Below are positions 57,020 through 64,000 of a DNA stretch of 64,000 nucleotides, in pieces (position 1 is the first letter of the stretch; each line of letters starts with the position of its first letter). The notes under the pieces are model-generated. The model had not been told where the DNA came from, searched no databases, and saw nothing but the letters and a program-made list of their open reading frames with translations. Made by a program: the position numbers and the translations under genes. Source of the stretch: Halocaridina rubra (taxonomy: Eukaryota > Arthropoda > Malacostraca > Decapoda > Atyidae); NCBI GenBank assembly GCA_037179515.1, contig JAXCGZ010004190.1:1-64000 (forward strand), read 5' to 3'.

Positions 57020-58099
57020 ATGAGGCCATCTCTGTCCCAAACCTCTCCCACCCATGGGTCGGGAGAAGGGGTAGCCATCAGGGGACTTAAACAGAGAATC
57101 AAGAAGTTAGAGGAAATGGTTATAAGCCTTGATGATAAAATTCGGAATATGGATGGAGAAATGAAAGAGAATGAAACACTCAGAGAACAAATAAGATCTT
57201 TGGAGGAAGCAAATAAAGCACAAGGGCAGGAGAGAAAGGAACTAGAAAAAAGAATAAAGAAGCTGGAAGGGGAAAAGAGTCAACTAGAATCTAGAATTTC
57301 TAAACAAGAAGATAAAAACAAACAGCTGAATGACAACCTAAAGGAATTAGATGTTAGTTCACTGCTCTCTTCTGAGAGAGACGAGATTGCTGCTTGGAAT
57401 GTCCAGATTAAGGAAAACATTGAACAGTTCAGAAAAGAGTTCCAGGAGCTGAATATGGAAAATGATGCCATGAAAACGTCCTTTGCTGATGCACTAAAGG
57501 GGAATGTGGCAGTAAAAGAGGCTGTAAAGGTGGTGGCACTGGAAAACATACAAACAGTTGACTATAAAGAGACAGTAATCGAAAAAATGAAAGACGTTGT
57601 GATGGAAAGGGCAAACCCACTCATCAGACAGGCACTTGATAAGGAGAAGACAGTGGTAATCTCAGGCATAAGTGAATCCCAGGAGCCAACATGGCAGGGG
57701 AGACTTGAAGAAAATAAAGCTAGGGTTGTAGACCTGATAAGAAAGCTTGGAGTAGTATGTGGTCCTGAGGATATTGTAAACATACACCAACTAGGTAAAT
57801 ATTCGAGGGAAGGAAAGCCGAGACCAACAAAAGTAACCTTTGAGAGAGGGGAGACATGTAGGGAAATATTGTTGAGAAAAAAAAGTCTAAAAGACCTTCA
57901 AGAATGCAAAGAAGTGTTCATTAGACGATACAGAACACAGGAAGAGATGGGAAAGATCAAACACTTGTTGCAAGAGGCAAGAAGGTTAAATGATGAAAGA
58001 AATGAAGAAGAGAAGAAAAATTTTCGTTACAGAGTACTTCCAGACAAAGGGGAGATAAAGAAGATAATGACAGAAGATCAGGGGATGGGGCCTCATTAA
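57020..58099 (+). CDS. CR1 ORF1 protein, intact
   Basis: 359 residues from ATGAGGCCATCT to TAA. Residues about 20-160 form a long coiled coil with charged heptads (LEKRIKKLEGEKSQLESRIS, KQEDKNKQLNDNLKEL). Residues about 210-330 resemble the RRM-like nucleic-acid-binding domain of non-LTR ORF1 proteins (VVISGISESQEPTW, IHQLGKYSREGKPRPTKV, CREILLRKKSLKDL). It would form RNA-bound oligomers needed for retrotransposition. The start is chosen because the same ATG opens copy A. ORF2 in the -1 frame overlaps its last 94 bases or so, with AAATTTT at 58018-58024. Confidence 0.9.
   Translation: MRPSLSQTSPTHGSGEGVAIRGLKQRIKKLEEMVISLDDKIRNMDGEMKENETLREQIRSLEEANKAQGQERKELEKRIKKLEGEKSQLESRISKQEDKNKQLNDNLKELDVSSLLSSERDEIAAWNVQIKENIEQFRKEFQELNMENDAMKTSFADALKGNVAVKEAVKVVALENIQTVDYKETVIEKMKDVVMERANPLIRQALDKEKTVVISGISESQEPTWQGRLEENKARVVDLIRKLGVVCGPEDIVNIHQLGKYSREGKPRPTKVTFERGETCREILLRKKSLKDLQECKEVFIRRYRTQEEMGKIKHLLQEARRLNDERNEEEKKNFRYRVLPDKGEIKKIMTEDQGMGPH
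58018..58024 (+). promoter_or_regulatory. candidate -1 ribosomal frameshift heptamer (A AAT TTT)
   Basis: In the ORF1 frame the bases read A-AAT-TTT, the canonical X-XXY-YYZ form. The -1 frame, which is the ORF2 frame, is open from 58006 onward through the ORF1 stop. The same heptamer and open overlap occur in copy A (37418-37424, - strand). No downstream pseudoknot was tested. Confidence 0.4.
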
Positions 58100-58101
58100 G
58101 A

Positions 58102-60923
58102 TTGTTATACACAAATGCTGATGGATTAGCTGGTAAGGCAGTAGAATTAAAAGATAGGATTCACAACAGTAAGGCAGATATAGTAGCAATTACAGAGACT
58201 AAGTTGAGTGAGGACATAAACAGTGTCACAGTTTTTCCTAAGGGCTTCAGAATACTAAGGGTCGAAAGATCTGAGAGGACTGGTGGAGGGGTAGCACTGC
58301 TCATAAGTGAGAGGATTCAAGTTGAAGAAATAAACTTGGCTATAGAAAGTGAGTTCAGGGAATTTCTTGTTGCTCGCATAAATACTGGGTCAGAGAGCAT
58401 TATAATAACTGTTGCATGCAACCCACCAAGGAACCAAAATAGGCTTGAAGTTTATGAGGAAAGTCATATAGGTACTATTGAAGTCATAAACTCAGTTGTT
58501 TACATGGCACGGGAAAAAAAATGTAGGATTTTGATTATGGGAGACTTTAATCATAAAGAGATAGATTGGATAAATCTTGACCCACACAGTGGTGAGGACT
58601 CATTCGGGGCAAGATTCCTAGATTGCGTACAAGGGAATTTCCTACACCAACATGTAATGGAACCAACAAGGGCCAGGGGTGGGGACGAGCCATCACTACT
58701 TGATCTAGTGTTCACAGATAATGTGTTGGATATTGAAAATATTGAGTATGAACCACCAATTGGAAAGAGTGACCACTGTGTGTTGTTGATGGAGTATATC
58801 ATTGAAGATATTCTTCCTGAGAGTAGAGGCACTGAGGACATGAGGAGGAACTATCCGAAAGGAGATTACATCAAAATGAATGAGCTTTTTGCAGTTATTG
58901 ACTGGAGAACCTTATTTTACAACAAATCTGTACAAGAAATGTATGACATCTTTTGTGAGAAATATGGGAAGATAGTAGATTGCTGCATACCTGTCACCAA
59001 AGTAGGTGTAATTCATGCCAGAGAGAAATGGTTCGATAATGGGTGTAAAAGAGCTAAGGAGTGGAGAGACAAATGCTGGAAAAGGTATAGGAGGAGAAAA
59101 AACATAAATGCCTGGCAAACCTACAAAAGAGCAAGAAATGACAACCTAAGTAAAAGGAGAGAGGCAGAGAGAGACTATGAGAGGGACATCACCAGGAAGG
59201 CTAAAGAAAATCCCAAGCTTTTCCACAGCTTTATCAGAGGAAAACTGAAGGTAAAAGAACAGGTTTTAAGGCTAAAGAGAGCGGATGGAAGCATCACTGA
59301 GACGGATGAAGAGATCTGCAAAGAACTGAACAAGGAGTTTCAGTCAGTATTTACAGTAGAAAATACCCCACCCCCTCAGATTGCAGTGATAGAAGCTCAA
59401 GGGCCGGTATTAGAGAACATCAACCTTACAGCCACAGAGGTATGCAAAGCGCTGATGGATTTAGATGTTCATAAAGCTACAGGTCCTGATGACATATCCC
59501 CTCATGTGCTTAAAAAATGTGCAAACACAATATCAGTGGCACTAAGTATCATATTTAAGGAGTCATTGGAGTCGGGGGAGATTCCAAGATGCTGGAAACA
59601 AGCAAATGTGATACCTATCTTCAAAAAGGGAAGGAGGGATACGGCTCTGAACTATAGACCAGTTTCCTTGACCAGCATAGTTTGCAAAGTTATGGAGAAA
59701 CTACTAAGGAAACATATCTCTCTTCACTTGGAATCCTTCAACTTTTGTCAGTGAGGCAACATGGCTTCAGAGAAGGTAGATGAACAGTAACAAACTTATT
59801 AGAATTTTATGATGAGGTAAGCCAAATCTTACAGGAAAGAGAGGGCTGGGCAGATTGCATATTCCTAGACTTCCAGAAAGCGTTTGACACTGTTCCACAT
59901 GGGAGACTTATTAGGAAGCTGCACTCAATGGCTAGAATAGGTGGAAATGTTTTGGAATGGATAAAAACTTACTTAGAAGGAAGGGAACAGAGGGTTAGAG
60001 TAAGACACTCAGTGTCTGAATGGAGAAGAGTTAGTAGTGGAGTTCCACAGGGTTCAGTTTTAGGGCCACTTTTGTTCCTTGTATATGTAAATGACCTACC
60101 AGAGTCTGTAAATTCATTCATGAATATGTTTGCAGATGATGCAAAGATTGTGAAGAAAGTAAAAAACGAGAACAATGGTAGAGAACTTCAGGAGGATCTA
60201 AATAATCTGCATGAGTGGTCAGAAAAGTGGCATATGAAATTCAATACTTCAAAATGTAAGGTAATGAGAATGGGTACAAGTGCAAGAAGGCCCAAGCTTG
60301 ACTACTCGGTGGCTGGAGTACAACTTCAAGAGACAGAAAATGAGAGAGACCTAGGAGTAAACATACTGGCATATTTGTCTCCAGAAATACATATAAATGG
60401 CATAGTAAGGGCAGCATATGCATTCTTATCAAATGTAAGGGTATCTTTCAGGCACATGGACAAGGAAATGTTCAGAAATATTTATGTAACCTATGTGAGG
60501 CCAAAACTGGAATATGCAGCCCCCTTTTGGAATCCGCACTTGAAAAAGCACATAGCTAAGCTTGAAAAAGTTCAAAGACATGCCACGAAACTGGTGCCAG
60601 AAATACGCAATCTCAGTTATGATGAGAGGCTGAGGGAATTAGACTTACCATCACTCGAAGCCAGAAGAGTAAGGGGGGATATGGTGACAGTCTTTAAATT
60701 CCTTCATGGTTATGATAGAGTGGATAGGGATCGATATTTCGATATGGCTGGCTCTAGAACTAGAGGTCATAGTTTGAAGCTTCGTAAGAAAACTTCTTTG
60801 CAGGATGTAAGGAAATACTTTTTCAGTGTAAGAGTAGTTGATAATTGGAATTCGCTAAGCGAGGAGGTAGTTAATGCTATCTCAATCCATAGTTTTAAGG
60901 ACAGGTATGATAAGTATCACTAA
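58102..60923 (+). pseudogene. CR1 ORF2 (endonuclease-RT), one frameshift and one nonsense
   Basis: About 940 codons. Endonuclease: NADGL, ITETKLSED, NPPRNQNR, GDFNHKEIDW near 58540, SDHCVLLMEY near 58770. RT: ATGPDDISPHVL, IPIFKKGRRDT, NYRPVSLTS, then a one-base loss near 59745 (CTTTTGTCAG versus CTTTTTGTCAG in copy A) and TCA to TGA near 59779. After these, FLDFQKAFDTVPH, SGVPQGSVLGPLLFLVYVN, FADDAKIV near 60130 and the full CR1 C-terminus to TAA at 60923. No ATG lies near the ORF2 start, so it probably depends on frameshift or reinitiation from ORF1. Coordinates begin after the overlap; the frame is open from 58006. Confidence 0.9.
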
Positions 60924-61049
60924 GTCTAAAAATGGAACCGATCAGGAGACGGGAAGATACGAGCTTTGGGCTCTTTCCCGTAAACACAATTAGGTAATCA
61001 CAATTAGGTAATCACATACGGTACCATATTCACACGTATAACGCTTTCT

Positions 61050-61526
61050 TAAGCAGGAAAATTACAAAGACATGCCATGGAACTGGTGCCAGAAATATGC
61101 AATCTCAGTTATGAGGAGAGGCTAAGGGAATTAGACTTGCCATCACTTAAAGCTAGAAGAATGAGGGAGGATATGGTGATGGATTTTAAATTCCTTCATG
61201 GTTATGACAAGGTGGATAAGGATTGATATTTTGATATGGCTGGCACTAGAACTAGAGGTCACGGTTTGAAGCTTCGTAAAAATACTTCTTTGCAAGATCT
61301 AAAGAAGTAACTACTTTTTTTTTTTTAGTTTAAGAGTAGTTGATGACTGAAATTGTCTAAGCGAGGAGGTAGTTAATGCTAACTCAATCCATAGTTTTAA
61401 GAACAAGTATGATAAGTATCACTAGTACAAAAATGGAACCGAACAGGAGATGGGGAGTTCTGAGTATGGGATTCTTTCCCGTAAGCACAATTAGGTAATT
61501 ACATTTGGTCATTACACATCCACATA
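61050..61526 (+). mobile_element. CR1 3' fragment flanked by 37-bp direct repeats
   Basis: It starts at TACAAAGACATGCCATGGAA within ORF2 and runs through the 3' UTR to CACAATTAGGTAATTACATT. The flanks 61013-61049 and 61527-61563 (CACATACGGTACCATATT...) are direct repeats with three differences, possibly an old target duplication. The subfamily matches 53961-56775. Confidence 0.8.
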
Positions 61527-61754
61527 CACATACGGTACCATATTTACACGTGTAACACTTTCTGAATTATACCTAGATAATTTTCTTTCGACAAACTCCA
61601 TGTGCAAGGTGAGAGTACAGCAGGAGGTGCAGAGAAGCAAAGAGGATAGATTGAGGCATGACAGGAATGATGGATGTGGACAGAAGAGAGGCACAGTAAA
61701 AATATTTTTTCTGTATTCTTCGCCCTTTCATTTGTCATAATTGTTTGGAATATT

Positions 61755-62085
61755 TGGTGCTCTTTGTAATTTGAGACTTCAGTGGAAGTTTTAATTTTCC
61801 CAGTGTATGACTTGCGTAGCTCAGTAAACAAAGCTGAATGCCTTGAAATATTTTCTCATTTAAGCTTGATCCTTACTTGGGAGGAGTATCATATGTGTGC
61901 TAGTCATCAGTGGGTCGAAGAGAAATAAGACTGAGGAGTAGAATGGCGTTGTGGTGCCCTCTGTAATTCTAAGGCTTCAGTAGAAGTTCCAATCTTCTAT
62001 TTATGACTTCTGTGGCTTAGCACACTGAGCTCAGGTCTACTGTTCTATAAGTACCAGGTTCGAATCCCAAAAGTAAGAGGTAAAT
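61755..62085 (+). repeat. two diverged units ending in tRNA-like heads
   Basis: GGTGCTCTTTGTAATTTGAG at 61758 and GGTGCCCTCTGTAATTCTAA at 61954 begin parallel stretches (CTTCAGTGGAAGTT / CTTCAGTAGAAGTT, TATGACTTGCGTAGCTCAG / TATGACTTCTGTGGCTTAG). The second tRNA-like part has a D-arm-like GCTT...GAGC and a perfect B box GGTTCGAATCC near 62057; the first lacks a B box. Probably tandem SINE-derived units about 196 bases apart. Confidence 0.6.
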
Positions 62086-62089
62086 TATT

Positions 62090-63055
62090 TGAAATTATTG
62101 AAATGCGTTATATTCACAGTCTATTATTATTATAATGATCATTAGTAAAATTGACTAATTTTTGTGATTGAGATTTACATTAAAGATGCTGAGGGTCTCT
62201 CTATGTTATATATGTGATTTTTCTTGTTTAATGCGTAAAATCATACTGTTTATGCATTTTCAGGTGTTGGCTAATTATGTCCTTGGTGATTGAAATATTC
62301 TATATCATTCAGTAATTTAAAGTTGATGGGATGATAAGCACTGTAAATGTATTAATGTAATCTTTCATAATGGATTTTAAATAGGAGAAATTGCCTTTTT
62401 TTCCCATTATGACAATGGTATATAGTGCTCTTAAAAAGATTTTAGAATAACATCATTATGTAATAAATTATTAGAAAATTTAGCTGAGGAACCCCTCCAT
62501 GCAGACAAAATTTTAGTTCATCCATAAAGAAAATAATATTTAAAGTTATAACGCTAAGGATGAAAAGGACAAAACTATTGAATCTGGGTATTGATATATT
62601 CTATGAGAGCATCATAAAGAAAGCAAAAGACTAATACGTGGCCACGAGGAACGGAAAGAAATTTCTTAGTATAGTATGAAAGTTATGTGGTTGGTACGAA
62701 AATATGATAATGGAGAATAGAGATCAGATCAAGACAAAAATTTGGGTAATCAAAAATGCTTCACCAGAAATGGCGTATTTCTGGAATGGGCTGTAGGGAG
62801 TGACGCATATATCACGACCATGAGTGTCCCATGTGCAAGCTTAGAAGTCTCACATGGCTTTTTCTGTTCTCTGAGACCACGCTCAAAACTGGCGGGGAAA
62901 ACTGGCATTCTTTGGTGCCCCCACACCATAGGTTATGGTTGTTCCCCCTTCTCTGAAAGTCTATTCGTGGAGGCATGACCAAGAACTATGCCCGCCACCT
63001 CTTTTTTATGTTTGAATGACCTGAGGTATCATAAAGGATGGAGCAGTTTGCGAGG
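62090..63055. other. unrecognised, AT-rich then GC-richer
   Basis: The + frame 62742-62978 (78 codons) has no recognisable motif. No array or element terminus seen. Confidence 0.35.
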
Positions 63056-63427
63056 GAAGCAGAGTACAGTGGGCGCCTATACAGACAGCATTACGCTAAG
63101 GGAACGGGGGGCATTGAGGCCTAGAACTTTGTAGCTTCTAAATAAATTAAATGTTAAGTATCTTTGCATATCTATAATTCACCTTGCACGATTTAGCCCT
63201 GGCCTGAAGTGTAGTAGAGAATATAATTATAATATCTATGAAGCAGAGTACAGTGGGCGCCTATACAGACAGCATTACGCTAAGGGAACGGGGGGGGGGG
63301 CATTGAGGCCTAGAACTTTGTAGCTTCTAAATAAATTAAATGTTAAGTATCTTTGCATATCTATAATTCACCTTGCACGATTTAGCCCTGGCCTGAAGTG
63401 TAGTAGAGAATATAATTATAATATCTA
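63056..63427. repeat. recent 184-bp tandem duplication
   Basis: Unit 1 (63056-63239) and unit 2 (63240-63427) begin GAAGCAGAGTACAGTGGGCG and appear identical except for a longer G run in unit 2 (about 63292-63300). Non-coding. Confidence 0.92.
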
Positions 63428-63446
63428 TACGACATACTGTGTGTGT

Positions 63447-63640
63447 AGTCGCCGTGGCTCAGTCGGTAGCGTCTCCGACTCTGAGGCGTCAGGTCGAGGG
63501 TTCGCGGCCCGTCACGGTCTGAGGTTAGCAAAGGCATGCACTCAGCGTAAGGATTACATTTGCCAAAACAAGTCCTTCGCAAAAAGGCAACCGTCCTAGC
63601 CCTTGGTTGATAAGGGAGTCCGTGACGTAAAACCGGAACC
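63447..63640 (+). mobile_element. tRNA-derived SINE, copy 2, with about 17-bp target duplication
   Basis: Same architecture as 6731-6923: A box GTGGCTCAGTCGG, B box GGTTCGCGGCC, tail CCAAAACAAGTCCTTCGCAA and GACGTAAAACCGGAAC. CGACATACTGTGTGTGT lies at 63430-63446 and again from 63645, so the insertion borders are clear. The second copy of the duplication runs into (TG)n and (TA)n. Confidence 0.88.
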
Positions 63641-63651
63641 GAACCGACATA

Positions 63652-63660
<9 letters not shown>

Positions 63661-63725
<65 letters not shown>
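63661..63725. repeat. (TG)n-(TA)n microsatellite
   Basis: Continuation of the TG-rich end of the SINE target duplication into about 58 bases of TA. Confidence 0.95.
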
Positions 63726-63727
<2 letters not shown>

Positions 63728-63901
63728 AAGGCATTCCTGACAAAGTCATAAAAAGATTTCACCTTCCTTGGACATTTTCAGTTGTCTATATTATCAGTCG
63801 ATCTTGATATATATAGTTCGTAAACATGAAAAACCATCAACTCCATCATATTAAGTTTGCTATCACAATTGTTGTTGATTGCTATTTGTCAATTCATATA
63901 C

Positions 63902-63903
<2 letters not shown>

Positions 63904-64000
<97 letters not shown>
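63904..64000. repeat. (TA)n array reaching the window edge
   Basis: At least 97 bases of TA, true length unknown. Confidence 0.95.

Larger units (their letters stand above)
56842..61015 (+). mobile_element. full-length CR1-clade retrotransposon, copy B (nearly intact)
   Basis: The 5' end is at about CCATGG (56842), shared with copy A. A 5' UTR of about 178 bases has a T-run at 56958-56972. ORF1 57020-58099 is intact. ORF2 runs to 60923 with two lesions. The 3' UTR ends in a double ATTAGGTAATCACA tail at about 60990-61015. It inserted between the older CR1 copies at 53961-56775 and 61050-61526. No target duplication found. Confidence 0.9.

Noticed and set aside
62742..62978. 78-codon + strand frame
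   Set aside because: No recognised domain, no repeat partner, no splice context that could be supported.

Overview
This is nuclear DNA from an arthropod, most likely a decapod crustacean. The evidence is spliceosomal introns with GT-AG borders, very long (TA)n and (ATT)n microsatellites, tRNA-derived SINEs, and a dense mix of CR1, RTE, Jockey-like, gypsy-like, Tigger/pogo and piggyBac-like elements of the kind seen in decapod genomes. The decapod assignment is inference; no species marker is present.

Host genes. Two host genes are supported. The 3' three quarters of a TMEM104 homologue (multi-pass membrane protein of the amino-acid-transporter superfamily) runs on the + strand from 7738 to 26833 in eight exons whose phases all join correctly. 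A ninth, weaker exon lies at 3059-3130; the N-terminal exons are not in the window. The second gene is on the - strand at 51765-53696: three consecutive exons of an SLC22-type (organic cation/anion) MFS transporter covering its last transmembrane segments, with both ends missing.

Layout. 1-1397: two head-to-tail TIR elements. 2.3-26.8 kb: the TMEM104 locus, with introns full of decayed Jockey-like, Tigger, SINE and RT fragments and an 11-unit, about 275-bp satellite in which every unit carries a tRNA-like promoter. 26.8-31 kb: AT-rich intergenic DNA and a piggyBac-like fossil. 31-48.5 kb: a nested transposon cluster, comprising a Jockey-like element (-), a full-length CR1 element (-), a rearranged LTR-type element (+), and a second gypsy-like element (+) whose gag is split by an RTE element (-) with a 16-bp target duplication. 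48.5-51.7 kb: scattered fragments. 51.7-53.7 kb: the SLC22 exons with a very large (TA)n palindrome in one intron. 54-61.5 kb: three CR1 copies on the + strand, the middle one nearly intact. 61.7-64 kb: SINEs, a fresh tandem duplication and (TA)n arrays.

The two full-length CR1 copies (34433-38596, - ; 56842-61015, +) are very similar and carry different inactivating lesions, which implies recent activity. Both keep an ORF1/ORF2 overlap with a canonical AAATTTT slippery heptamer, suggesting -1 frameshifting as a possible route to ORF2 expression. Most other open frames are shadows of these elements or of microsatellites.
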